Shown: positions 45,649 to 54,107 of the stretch, piece after piece
How the letters are laid out: each line of letters starts with the position of its first letter
Position numbering within the stretch: position 1 is the stretch's first letter
From: Actinomadura macrotermitis
GTDB taxonomy: Bacteria > Actinomycetota > Actinomycetes > Streptosporangiales > Streptosporangiaceae
Length of the DNA stretch: 64,000 nt
NCBI RefSeq assembly: GCF_009604375.1
Contig: NZ_WEGH01000001.1
Span: forward strand, 1,178,001 to 1,242,000
Direction: 5' to 3'
Translations under genes and position numbers: made by a program
Notes under the pieces: model-generated
Database searches by the model: none
Seen by the model: only the letters and a program-made list of their open reading frames with translations
Told to the model about the DNA's origin: nothing

Positions 45649-46863
45649 TCATCGCGCCCCCTGCGCCGCGCCGCGGTCGCGGGCGGGCGCGGTGGCCCGG
45701 GGCGGCTTCACCGCCGGGAAGCCGACCTCGATCTCCAGGCCGCCGTACTGGCCCGGGCTCGCCCGCAGGTCCGCGCCGTGCGCCTTGGCCACGGCCGCCA
45801 CGATCGACAGGCCGAGGCCGAACCCCTCCTGGGAGGCGTCGCCGCGGCCGGCCTTGAGACGCTGGAACGGCTGGAGCAGGCGGTCGATCTGCTCGGCCGG
45901 GGTGACGGGGCCGGTGTTGAGCACCGACAGGAACGCCCGGCCGTCCGCGGTCTCCACGCTGACGTCGACCGTCCCGCCGGGCACGTTGTAGCGCAGGGCG
46001 TTGTCGACGAGGTTGACCACCATCCGCTCGACCAGCCGGGGGTCTCCGGCCACGGCCGCCGGATCCAGGTGGGCGCGCAGCCGGGGGGTGCCGGGGCCGC
46101 GGCGCCGCTCGGCCGCCGCCACGACGCCGCGGGCGACGGCGGCCAGGTCGAACTGCTCCAGCTGGCCCAGGCCGCGCTGGCTGCGCGCCAGGGTCAGCAG
46201 CGCGTCGATCAGCCGCTCCTGCTGGCGGCTGCTGTCCAGCACCTCCGCGCAGGCCTGCCGCAGCGAGCCGACCGTGGCCCCGGGGTCGGCCAGGGCCACC
46301 TCCAGGATCGCCCGTTCGACCGTGATCGGCGTCCTCAGCTCGTGGGAGGCGTTGGCGACGAACAGCCGCTGCGCCTCGAACGCCGCCTCCAGCCTGGCCA
46401 GCAGCCCGTTGATGGTGTCGCCGAGCTCCGACAGCTCGTCGCGGGGGCCGGCCACGGGCAGGCGCTCGTGCAGGTTGTCCTCGAAGATCCGGTGGGTGCT
46501 GGCGGTCATGGTGCGCAGCGGGCGCAGGATCCGCCCGGCCACCAGCCAGCCGAGGCCGAGCGAGAGCACCACCATGATCGCCAGCGCGAGGCCGGACTCG
46601 GTGAGGAAGGTGTGCAGGTCGTCGGTCCGCTGCTGCGCCTGGCCCGGGTTCTGCGGCGGGAGCGGCCCGAACCCGGTGATCCCCCGGCCGCTGGCGTCCG
46701 CGGGCCCCTGGGTCAGCCGCTCGGGGAACCGGGCGGACGCCAGCAGGTAGGTGATGCCGATGGTGCCGGCGCCGGAGACGAGGAACAGCGCCCCCTGCAA
46801 AAGGGTGAGCCTGAGGCGGACCGTCCTCTTGGTGCGCAGCCGCCGAGCGAATCCCGATTCCAC
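45649..46863 (-). CDS. Membrane sensor histidine kinase without adjacent response regulator
   Basis: 404 aa, GTG start. Two membrane helices (about 17-42 and 90-112) enclose a short outside loop of about 45 residues. Then come a HAMP domain (about 112-165), a dimerisation domain with phospho-acceptor His174 in NASHELRTPIT, an N box NLVDNALRYN near 288 and a glycine-rich ATP lid EGFGLGLSIV near 345. The phosphotransfer partner would normally be an OmpR-type regulator next door, but the gene converges on the SGNH gene on one side and diverges from a transporter operon on the other, and no regulator is present. Kinases beside FtsX/ATPase transporters often sense envelope stress or antimicrobial peptides; that role is inference. 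The upstream ribosome site is weak (GCCAAG), so the start is less certain. Confidence 0.93.
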   Translation of the reverse strand: MESGFARRLRTKRTVRLRLTLLQGALFLVSGAGTIGITYLLASARFPERLTQGPADASGRGITGFGPLPPQNPGQAQQRTDDLHTFLTESGLALAIMVVLSLGLGWLVAGRILRPLRTMTASTHRIFEDNLHERLPVAGPRDELSELGDTINGLLARLEAAFEAQRLFVANASHELRTPITVERAILEVALADPGATVGSLRQACAEVLDSSRQQERLIDALLTLARSQRGLGQLEQFDLAAVARGVVAAAERRRGPGTPRLRAHLDPAAVAGDPRLVERMVVNLVDNALRYNVPGGTVDVSVETADGRAFLSVLNTGPVTPAEQIDRLLQPFQRLKAGRGDASQEGFGLGLSIVAAVAKAHGADLRASPGQYGGLEIEVGFPAVKPPRATAPARDRGAAQGAR

Positions 46864-46887
46864 CTTGGCAATATGTCAGACGACCGA

Positions 46888-46916
46888 TAACACCAGCGTA
46901 ACTTCCGGCTGTTACC
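46888..46916. promoter_or_regulatory. Tandem TAAC repeats, candidate response-regulator site
   Basis: TAAC occurs at 46888 and 46899, exactly one helical turn (11 bp) apart, followed by GTTACC at 46911; GTAAC/GTTAC also form an inverted pair. A possible -10 TAGCTT lies at 46938-46943, with no good -35. This fits an activator-dependent promoter for the lipoprotein operon and could also touch the divergent kinase gene. Weak, short signal. Confidence 0.35.
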
Positions 46917-46983
46917 GCCTCGGTATCGGCCGCCCCGTAGCTTCGGTGCCAGTTCAGTGAAAAGCACCCTGATGGAGGCACGG

Positions 46984-47424
46984 ATGTCCAGCGCCCGCGG
47001 GTATCGGACCATTTCAAGGAGTATCGCGCCCTTCGCGACACTGGTCGGGCTGCTCCTTTTCGGCACGGCCTGCGGGTCGGACGACCCCGCCGTGTCGGCC
47101 TCGCCGCCGTCCGCCAACTCCTCCAGCGCGCCCGGCGACCAGCAGCAGGAGCAGAACGGCAGCGGCAAGCCCCCCAAGAACGGGCAGTCCAACGACCAGA
47201 AGAGCGGCGGCAACGGGCAGGGCGGCTACACCGCCGCCTTCGCCAAGTGCATGCGCGCGCACGGCTTCCCCAAGTTCCCCGACCCCAACGGCTCGGGGTC
47301 GGAACTCGGCCCCGGCAGCGGGATCGACATGATGTCCAAGGAGTTCCAGGCCGCGGTCAACGGGGCCTGCAAGGCGCAGGCGCCGAAGGCCTGGACGCAG
47401 AGCGGGCCGGGTACCGGGTCATGA
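46984..47424 (+). CDS. Small lipoprotein with conserved CMRxHG motif, transporter partner
   Basis: 146 aa. I chose the ATG at 46984 because GGAGG sits 5 nt before it; two earlier in-frame ATGs lack this. The N-terminus is a lipoprotein-type signal (ATLVGLLLFGTAC) with Cys30 as the likely lipidated residue, although the -3 position is Gly rather than Leu. A long Ser/Gln/Gly/Lys-rich linker follows (about 31-80). The folded part carries FAKCMRAHGFPKFPDP, two conserved cysteines overall and many glycines. I know this type of small secreted actinobacterial protein from loci beside FtsX-type permeases, but not its function. The stop overlaps the permease ATG by 4 bases, so translation is coupled. 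It probably works with the transporter as an outer-face accessory. Confidence 0.8.
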   Translation: MSSARGYRTISRSIAPFATLVGLLLFGTACGSDDPAVSASPPSANSSSAPGDQQQEQNGSGKPPKNGQSNDQKSGGNGQGGYTAAFAKCMRAHGFPKFPDPNGSGSELGPGSGIDMMSKEFQAAVNGACKAQAPKAWTQSGPGTGS

Positions 47425-48806
47425 GCACCTCCTTCTTCCTGCTGTACCTGCGGCGGGAGCTGCTCCGCCGCAAGCGCCAGGCCGTCGTGATCGCCCTCGG
47501 GCTCGCGGTCGGCGTGGGCCTGGTGGTGACGGTCGGCGCCGCCACCGACGGCGTGCAGAAGGCGCAGGTGGCCGTGCTGCACGGCCTCTACGGCATCGGC
47601 ACCGACCTCACGGTCACCACCGCCCCGCCCAAGTCCGACGACAACAGCAAGGTCGTCACCCCGACCGACACCCCGCAGCACCACGACTTCCTCGGCCCCT
47701 CGATGGGGCTCGGCGTCCTGGACGCCGCCAAGCTCGCCGACATCGCCAGGGTGCCGGGGGTGCAGGCCGCCGCCGGCGGGCTGACCCTCACCAACACCAA
47801 GATCAACCTGGCCGCGGCCAAGGACGTCAAGAGCCTGCCGATCCCCACCAGCACGACCGTCAACGGGCTGGACGTGGCGCACCAGGGCCTCGGCCCCTAC
47901 GCCTCGGTCAAGATCGACAAGGGCCGGTCGTTCACCGGCGCCGACGCCGCGGCCAGGGTCGCCGTGGTCGACTCCGCCTGGGCGGCCGCCAACAAGGTCA
48001 AGGTCGGCTCCGTCCTGGTCCTGGCCAACAAGAGGTTCACGGTGATCGGCCTGGCCGGCCAGGGCCAGAACGCCCCCAACATCTACGTCCCCCTCGGCCC
48101 GGCGCAGGCCCTGTCGTCCTTCCAGTCGATGAAGACCCTCGCCGGCCGGGTCACCACCATCTATGTGAAGGCCGCCAATGGCGCAGCGCTCGACTCCGTG
48201 CAGAAGAACGTCACCAGGCTGGTGCCCGGCGCGACGGTCACCTCGTCGTCGAACCTGGCCGGCGCCGTCAGCGGCTCGCTGGCCAGCGCGGCCGGCCTGG
48301 CCAAGGACCTCGGCCGGTGGCTGGCGATCGCCTCGATGGCCGCGGCGTTCCTGATGGCCAGCCTGCTGACCCTGGCCGCGGTCACCCGGCGGGTGCGCGA
48401 GTTCGGCACCCTGAAGGCCATCGGCTGGCGCAGCCGCCAGATCGTCCTGCAGCTGATGGGCGAGGCCCTGATCACCGGGATCATCGGCGCGGCCCTCGGC
48501 GTCGCGCTCGGCTTCGCCGGCTCGGCGCTGGTCGAGTGGCTCGCGCCCGAGCTCAGGGCGACCGTCGCGGAGAACCCCGGGTCGGCGCCGCCGGAGGTCA
48601 GCACCATCAGCGGCGGCGGTGTCAACACCAGGGTCGCCCCGGGGAGCACCCACACCGTGGCCGTGCACCTCACCGCGCCGATGACCCTGTCGGCGATCCT
48701 GCTCGCGGTCCTGCTGGCGATCGCCGGCGGCCTGGTCGCCGGCTCGTTCGGCGGCTGGCGGGCGGCGCGGCTGCGCCCGGCCGAGGCCCTCGGCCGGGTC
48801 GCCTAG
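47421..48806 (+). CDS. FtsX/MacB-type ABC transporter permease
   Basis: 461 aa, ATG overlapping the lipoprotein stop (ATGA). One membrane helix near residues 18-42 is followed by a large extracytoplasmic domain (about 45-290) and three C-terminal helices, the layout of MacB/LolCDE-type permeases. The stretch VREFGTLKAIGWR just after the second helix is the usual cytoplasmic coupling segment of this family. An earlier in-frame start would overlap the lipoprotein extensively and is not supported. Such permeases use mechanotransmission rather than a classic transport channel, acting on peptides, antibiotics or lipoproteins. It pairs with the ATPase 19 bp downstream. Substrate unknown. Confidence 0.92.
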   Translation: MSTSFFLLYLRRELLRRKRQAVVIALGLAVGVGLVVTVGAATDGVQKAQVAVLHGLYGIGTDLTVTTAPPKSDDNSKVVTPTDTPQHHDFLGPSMGLGVLDAAKLADIARVPGVQAAAGGLTLTNTKINLAAAKDVKSLPIPTSTTVNGLDVAHQGLGPYASVKIDKGRSFTGADAAARVAVVDSAWAAANKVKVGSVLVLANKRFTVIGLAGQGQNAPNIYVPLGPAQALSSFQSMKTLAGRVTTIYVKAANGAALDSVQKNVTRLVPGATVTSSSNLAGAVSGSLASAAGLAKDLGRWLAIASMAAAFLMASLLTLAAVTRRVREFGTLKAIGWRSRQIVLQLMGEALITGIIGAALGVALGFAGSALVEWLAPELRATVAENPGSAPPEVSTISGGGVNTRVAPGSTHTVAVHLTAPMTLSAILLAVLLAIAGGLVAGSFGGWRAARLRPAEALGRVA

Positions 48807-48825
48807 AACCGCCGGAAAGGACGAC

Positions 48826-49557
<732 letters not shown>

Positions 49558-49629
49558 CGGAAGACCATCCGGGACACGCCGGGGGCCGCCGCCCGATCCA
49601 GGGTGCGCGGTCCCCGGCCTTTCCGCCCG

Positions 49630-50295
49630 CTAACCGGCCCGGTCCGTCCGGGCGCCGCGGGCCAGGCGGCCCACGTTGACGTAGGAGAAGCGATGCTCGG
49701 CGCAGGGGCCGTGCGCGTCCAGCGCCGCGGTGTGGGCGCGGGTGATGTAGCCCTTGTGCACGTCGAAGCCGTAGCCGGGGTAGCGGGCGTGCAGGCCGGT
49801 CATGATCCGGTCACGGGTGACCTTGGCGATCACCGAGGCCGCCGCGACGCAGGCCGCGACGCGGTCGCCCTTGATCACCGCGAGGCCGGGGACGTCCAGG
49901 CCCGGCACCGTGAAGCCGTCGCTGAGGACGTAGGCCGGGCGGACGTCCAGGGCGGCCAGGGCGCGGCGCATGCCGGTGATGTTGCAGCGGTGCACGCCGA
50001 AGCGGTCGATCTCGCGGCTCGAGACGACGACGGCGCTCCAGGCGACGGCGCGGTCGACGATCTCGGCGTAGACGGCCTCGCGGCGGGCCGGGGTGAGCAG
50101 CTTGGAGTCGGCCAGGCCCGGGATCGGGCGGGGCGGCAGGATCGCCGCGCCGATCACCAGGGGCCCGGCGCAGGCGCCGCGGCCCGCCTCGTCGACGCCG
50201 GCGACCGGGGCGAACCCGCCGTGCGCGAGCGCCCGCTCGTAGGCGTACAGCCCGGCGTCACGGCGCGGCGTGAAGCGGAGGGGACGGCCTTTCAT
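49630..50295 (-). CDS. rnhB: Ribonuclease HII
   Basis: About 221 aa from the ATG at 50295. It cleaves RNA in RNA-DNA hybrids, including single misincorporated ribonucleotides. The active-site signature [14 protein letters not shown] supplies the first Asp and Glu. The third acidic residue is in YVLSDGF, followed by GDRVAACVAAASVIAKVTRD, which contains the last conserved Asp; GFDVHKGY is the family's C-terminal motif. A GTG start at 50334 is also open and would add 13 residues (MSGASRPGRTLRG); neither start has a clear ribosome site. I prefer the ATG because the homologues I recall begin with a short basic stretch like KGRPLRFTPRR. The gene ends the rplS-lepB-rnhB run. Confidence 0.95.
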   Translation of the reverse strand: MKGRPLRFTPRRDAGLYAYERALAHGGFAPVAGVDEAGRGACAGPLVIGAAILPPRPIPGLADSKLLTPARREAVYAEIVDRAVAWSAVVVSSREIDRFGVHRCNITGMRRALAALDVRPAYVLSDGFTVPGLDVPGLAVIKGDRVAACVAAASVIAKVTRDRIMTGLHARYPGYGFDVHKGYITRAHTAALDAHGPCAEHRFSYVNVGRLARGARTDRAG

Positions 50296-50343
50296 GCCAC
50301 GCAGCGTACGTCCCGGACGGGACGCACCGGACACGCACGCCGG

Positions 50344-51237
50344 TCACGCGCGCGGGCGGAACCGCCGGTACAGGTAGCCGAGGGGGGACGCGGCGGCCAG
50401 GCCGAGGCCGAGCGGGACCACCGGCGTCAGCGCCGCGGCCGCCTTCAGGCCCGGCTGCTCGAAGGTGCCCGGGATCGGCAGGACGCCGAGGTGGTCGAGC
50501 GGCCAGACGATGACGAAGGCGCGGCCGATCACCCGGTTGACCGGGATGGTGCCGCCCCCCGGGTCGCCGCGGTGGTTGCGCGAGTCCCAGGACAGTTCCC
50601 GGTGGTCGCCCATCACCCAGAGCTGGCCCTTTTGGACGGTGACCTCGAACTTGCTCTCCGACGGCTTGTTCTGCTCATGGGTGACCGGATCGGTGAACAG
50701 GTAGGACTTCTCGTCCAGCGGGACGCCGTTGACCGTCACGCGGCCCTGCGCGTCGCAGCACTTGACGGTGTCGCCGGGGATGCCGATGACCCGCTTGATG
50801 TAGTCCTTCTCGTTCGGCGCGACGCCGAAGGCGCCGCCGATCGCGCGCAGCACCTTGCCGACGGGGTTGGTCGGCTGGGCGACCTGGGTCTCGGGGTCCC
50901 AGGAGTCCAGGCCGTTGAAGACCACGATGTCGCCGCGGGCGATGTCGCGGGTGTGGTAGACGATCTTGTTGACCAGGACGCGGTCGCCGACCTGGAGGGT
51001 GTTCTCCATGGAGCCGGAGGGGATGTAGAACGCCTGGACGGCGAACGCCTTGATGACCAGCGCCAGGACGAGCGCGACCACGATGAGGACCGGCAGCTCC
51101 TTCCAGAAGGAGCCCTGCTTCTTCCCGCGCTTGCCCTCGGAGGTGTCCTCGTCGGCCGAGGTGACGGTCTCCTTCTCTTCGGGCACCGCGCCCTCGGCCT
51201 CAGAACGCACGTCTCTCCGATCACCCTCGTCTGTCAT
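50344..51237 (-). CDS. lepB: Signal peptidase I
   Basis: 297 aa. It removes signal peptides from secreted proteins. The acidic cytoplasmic N-terminus (1-45) is followed by a membrane anchor (about 47-66). The catalytic serine is Ser76 in YIPSGSMENTL and the general-base lysine is Lys148 in YIKRVIGIPGD. The late box GDHRELSWDSRNH is intact. A second hydrophobic segment near 260-285, with a basic end, probably re-enters the membrane, as in many actinobacterial paralogues. It is downstream of rplS and upstream of rnhB. The rplS hairpin terminator lies just before its start, so it may have its own promoter. Confidence 0.96.
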   Translation of the reverse strand: MTDEGDRRDVRSEAEGAVPEEKETVTSADEDTSEGKRGKKQGSFWKELPVLIVVALVLALVIKAFAVQAFYIPSGSMENTLQVGDRVLVNKIVYHTRDIARGDIVVFNGLDSWDPETQVAQPTNPVGKVLRAIGGAFGVAPNEKDYIKRVIGIPGDTVKCCDAQGRVTVNGVPLDEKSYLFTDPVTHEQNKPSESKFEVTVQKGQLWVMGDHRELSWDSRNHRGDPGGGTIPVNRVIGRAFVIVWPLDHLGVLPIPGTFEQPGLKAAAALTPVVPLGLGLAAASPLGYLYRRFRPRA

Positions 51238-51316
51238 CAGTGGACCAGCCTATCGGCGCGGGGCCGCTCAGACCGCGCACGGCGGCGTGTCGCGGGCGCA
51301 CCGCGCCGGAACGGGC

Positions 51317-51352
51317 GACGCCCCGGCGACCACGGTGGGTCTCCGGGGCGTC
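51317..51352 (-). terminator. Hairpin terminator after rplS
   Basis: Arms GACGCCCCGG and CCGGGGCGTC, extended inward by GACC/GGTC past one mismatch, with a 6-nt loop. It lies 17 bp beyond the rplS stop. There is no clear T-run, as is common in high-GC actinomycetes. Confidence 0.65.
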
Positions 51353-51368
51353 ACGGCCGTGCCGCGGC

Positions 51369-51722
51369 TCAGAAGTCGCGCTTCTCCTTGATGCGCGCCG
51401 CCTTGCCGCGCAGGTTGCGCAGGTAGTACAGCTTGGCGCGGCGGACGTCACCGCGGGTGACGACCTCGAGCTTCTCGATGTGCGGGGTGTTGAGCGGCCA
51501 GGTGCGCTCGACGCCGTAGCCGCCCTTGCTGACCTTGCGGACGGTGAAGGTCTCGCGGGCGCCGCCGCCCTGACGCCGGATCACGACGCCCTCGAAGACC
51601 TGCACACGGGTGACCTTGCCCTCGGTGATGCGGGCGTGCACGCGCACGGTGTCACCGGGGCGGAAGTCCGGGTGGTCGCCGCGCAGCGCGGCGTTCTCGA
51701 TCTCCTGGATCAGGGTGTGCAT
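51369..51722 (-). CDS. rplS: 50S ribosomal protein L19
   Basis: 117 aa, a normal length for L19. The start is the ATG at 51722, with GAGGAAG just upstream; a longer in-frame reading to 51830 adds 36 low-complexity residues across the trmD-rplS spacer and is not supported. Family text is clear: [57 protein letters not shown] and [20 protein letters not shown]19 sits at the interface of the two ribosomal subunits. It follows trmD after 116 bp. Confidence 0.98.
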   Translation of the reverse strand: MHTLIQEIENAALRGDHPDFRPGDTVRVHARITEGKVTRVQVFEGVVIRRQGGGARETFTVRKVSKGGYGVERTWPLNTPHIEKLEVVTRGDVRRAKLYYLRNLRGKAARIKEKRDF

Positions 51723-51813
51723 GGCTTCCTCATGGGTCGAACGCGGACGTCGAGAGGCCCCGGAGGATTCGGGTGGGGGCGTCGCGCCGCGCGAAGTCGG
51801 ATCTTGTTCAGAC

Positions 51814-51833
51814 CGTGCGGCAACGCGCACGGA
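51814..51833 (-). terminator. Short hairpin between trmD and rplS
   Basis: CCGTGCG - GCAACG - CGCACGG, a 7-bp stem with a 6-nt loop, beginning 5 bp after the trmD stop. It could partly end transcription or protect the transcript end ahead of rplS. Weak on its own. Confidence 0.35.
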
Positions 51834-51838
51834 ACACT

Positions 51839-52621
51839 TCAGTGTGCCATATCTTCGCCGCGCTCCGGAAAACCGGCCTCCTCCAGCACCGCCCGGTCGC
51901 GCTTGTCCAGCGCGTCCGGGTCCAGGCGGGCCAGCAGTTCGGGGCGGTGCCGGGCGGTGCGGCGCAGCGCCTCGTCGCGCCGCCAGCGGGCGATCGCGCC
52001 GTGGTTGCCCGACAGCAGGATGTCGGGGACGGCCCGGTCGCGCCAGACCGGCGGCTTGGTGTAGACGGGCCCCTCCAGCAGCGACTCCATGGCGCCGGGC
52101 GCGAAGGAGTCGTCGGAGACCGACTCGGTGTTGCCGAGCACGCCCGGCAGCAGCCGGCTGATCGCCTCGATCATCACCAGGACGGCGACCTCGCCGCCGG
52201 CGAGCACGAAGTCGCCGAGGCTGACCTCCTCGACCGGCATCCGGGTGCGGGCCTCGGCCATGACGCGCGAGTCGATGCCCTCGTAGCGGCCGCAGGCGAA
52301 CAGCAGCCAGGGCTCGGCGGCGAGCCGGGCCGCGGTGGCCTGGGTGAAGGGGCGCCCGCTCGGGGTCGGCACGATGAGCCGCGGCGCCGCCGGGGCCGGC
52401 GCGATGGTGTCCAGCGCCTCACCCCACGGTTCGGGCTTCATCACCATGCCGGGACCCCCGCCGTAGGGGGTGTCGTCGACGGTGTTGTGCCGGTCGTGGG
52501 TCCACTGCCGCAGGTCGTGCACGTGCACGTCCATGATCCCGGCGCGCCGGGCCTTGCCCAGCAGGGACAGCTCCAGCGGGGCGAAGTAGTCGGGGAAGAT
52601 CGAGACGATGTCGAGTCTCAT
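51839..52621 (-). CDS. trmD: tRNA (guanine-37-N1) methyltransferase
   Basis: 260 aa, full length for TrmD. It methylates G37 next to the anticodon and prevents +1 frameshifting. Characteristic stretches are [28 protein letters not shown], the knotted SAM site [14 protein letters not shown] with [14 protein letters not shown], and [14 protein letters not shown]. The C-terminal tRNA-binding segment is present ([18 protein letters not shown]). Its ATG overlaps the rimM stop by 4 bases (ATGA), so the two are translationally coupled, as in many actinobacteria. Confidence 0.98.
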   Translation of the reverse strand: MRLDIVSIFPDYFAPLELSLLGKARRAGIMDVHVHDLRQWTHDRHNTVDDTPYGGGPGMVMKPEPWGEALDTIAPAPAAPRLIVPTPSGRPFTQATAARLAAEPWLLFACGRYEGIDSRVMAEARTRMPVEEVSLGDFVLAGGEVAVLVMIEAISRLLPGVLGNTESVSDDSFAPGAMESLLEGPVYTKPPVWRDRAVPDILLSGNHGAIARWRRDEALRRTARHRPELLARLDPDALDKRDRAVLEEAGFPERGEDMAH

Positions 52622-53136
52622 GAGGGGTCGAGCAGTCCGGGGGGAGGGTCGATCACGAGCCGTCCGCCGGCCAGGTCGACCTCGGGGACGATCGCGGCCA
52701 CGAAGGGCACGAGGACGTCGCCACCGGAGGCCCGGCGCACGACCAGCAGGTCCTGGCCGTGGTGCCGGATCTCGGTGACGGTGCCGACGTCCTCGCCCTC
52801 GGCGGTGACCACGGCGAGCCCGACCAGGTCCTGGTCGTGGAAGTCGTCGGGGTCGTCGGAGGGGAGGACGTCGGCGGGGTCGACGACGAGCCAGACGCCG
52901 CGCAGTTCCTCTGCGGCGGTGCGGTCGTCGACCCCGGCGAAGCGCAGGAGCAGGCGGCCCGAATGCCAGCGGGCCCCGTCCACGACCAGCGGACCGGCGG
53001 CCGCGGGATCGGTGGCGATCCGCGAGCCCGGCGCGAACCGGTACTCGGGGTCATCGGTGCGGACATCGATGGTGAGATCGCCGCGGATCCCGTGCGGCCG
53101 GCCGATCCGGCCGATCACCAGGTGCTGCCCGTTCAT
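52618..53136 (-). CDS. rimM: 16S rRNA processing protein RimM
   Basis: About 172 aa from the ATG at 53136. RimM helps mature the head of the 30S subunit and binds S19. The N-terminal barrel starts with [16 protein letters not shown], a strong family signature. The C-terminal PRC-barrel part holds [18 protein letters not shown] and [17 protein letters not shown] at 53175 is also in frame and has GAGGT upstream, adding 13 residues; I prefer the ATG because the barrel begins right after it. It lies between the KH protein gene and trmD. Confidence 0.95.
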   Translation of the reverse strand: MNGQHLVIGRIGRPHGIRGDLTIDVRTDDPEYRFAPGSRIATDPAAAGPLVVDGARWHSGRLLLRFAGVDDRTAAEELRGVWLVVDPADVLPSDDPDDFHDQDLVGLAVVTAEGEDVGTVTEIRHHGQDLLVVRRASGGDVLVPFVAAIVPEVDLAGGRLVIDPPPGLLDPS

Positions 53137-53179
53137 CGCCGGCGACCCCGCGGGGCCAGGCCGGCACGAGGCCACATGG

Positions 53180-53422
53180 TCAGCGGACCTCGTTGACGTC
53201 GAGCAGGTCCACGCGCACGTAACGGCCCCCGGACAGGGCGCTGATCACGGTGCGCAGGGCCTTAGCGGTACGCCCGCTACGGCCGATGACCTTGCCGAGG
53301 TCGTCGGGGTGCACGCGCACCTCGAGGACCCGGCCGCCCCTGAGGCGGCGCGCCCGAACCTGGACGTCGTCCGGGTTCTCGACGATGCCGCGCACCAGGT
53401 GCTCGAGCGCTTCTTCGAGCAC
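53180..53422 (-). CDS. khpA: Small KH-domain RNA-binding protein
   Basis: 80 aa, GTG start only 1 bp after the rpsP stop. A single KH domain with the loop GKVIGRSGRTAKALR (GxxG = GRSG) fills the protein. Proteins of this size between rpsP and rimM are the KhpA/YlqC family, which bind RNA, usually with KhpB, and affect cell division or small-RNA use in other Gram-positives. The role in this organism is inferred from family and position. It is almost certainly co-translated with rpsP. Confidence 0.93.
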   Translation of the reverse strand: MLEEALEHLVRGIVENPDDVQVRARRLRGGRVLEVRVHPDDLGKVIGRSGRTAKALRTVISALSGGRYVRVDLLDVNEVR

Positions 53423-53423
53423 G

Positions 53424-53870
53424 TCAGCCCTCGCTCTTGACTTCGGTGGTCTCGTCGGCGGCCTCGGCCTTCTTCGGCTCGGCCTTCTTGGACTTGGCCT
53501 TGGTCGCCGCGGCGCCCGCGTCGTCGCCGAGGGCCTCCTTGACGGCGGCCTCGAAGACGGCCTTCTTGTCGGGCTTGGGCTCGGCCACGCGCAGGGTGCC
53601 CTCGGCGCCCGGCTCGCCCTTGAACTTCTGCCAGTCGCCGGTGATCTTCAGCAGGGCCAGCACGGGCTCGGTCGGCTGCGCGCCGACGCCGAGCCAGTAC
53701 TGCGCCCGCTCGGAGTCGACCTGGATGAGCGAGGGCTCCTGCTTGGGCTGGTAGAGCCCGATCTCCTCGATGGCCCGGCCGTCACGCTTGGTGCGGGCAT
53801 CGGCGACGACGATCCGGTACTGCGGGTTCCGGATCTTCCCCAGACGCTTGAGCTTGATCTTGACTGCCAC
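53424..53870 (-). CDS. rpsP: 30S ribosomal protein S16
   Basis: 148 aa from the GTG at 53870, with GGAGAA 10 nt upstream. A longer in-frame reading to 54053 runs through the leader and lacks S16 text. The core ([49 protein letters not shown]) occupies about 90 residues. The rest is an Ala/Lys/Glu-rich tail ([20 protein letters not shown]), an extension commonly seen in actinobacterial S16. It is the first gene of the rpsP-khpA-rimM-trmD group. The 237-bp space before it contains a possible but poor promoter (TTGCGC at 54039-54034, CACAAT at 54014-54009, spacing 19). Confidence 0.97.
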   Translation of the reverse strand: MAVKIKLKRLGKIRNPQYRIVVADARTKRDGRAIEEIGLYQPKQEPSLIQVDSERAQYWLGVGAQPTEPVLALLKITGDWQKFKGEPGAEGTLRVAEPKPDKKAVFEAAVKEALGDDAGAAATKAKSKKAEPKKAEAADETTEVKSEG

Positions 53871-54107
53871 GGGTGTGGTGTTCTCCAGACTTGAATACAG
53901 GTGAACGGTCTGGACCAGGTGGGGACACCGGCTGCCGGCCGTTCGATGGACTCCGGCCGCACAGGACGAGAGAGGGCGCCTTGGCGAATCCGGGGTTTCC
54001 AGCATGTCATTGTGCCAGACGATCGGCGTGAAAGCGCAATCAGGCGGTGACACGCGGCCATGTCGCCGCCCGGCCGGCCCGGAATGGGCGCGGCCGGGCG
54101 GGACGGG

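Noticed and set aside
44459..47041. 860-aa minus-strand frame across the SGNH and kinase genes
   Set aside because: It is antisense to the SGNH gene and out of frame with the kinase; the kinase frame has all the expected motifs.
53871..54053. Longer S16 start at 54053
   Set aside because: The added residues have no S16 similarity; the GTG at 53870 has a ribosome site and the canonical AVKIKLKR start.
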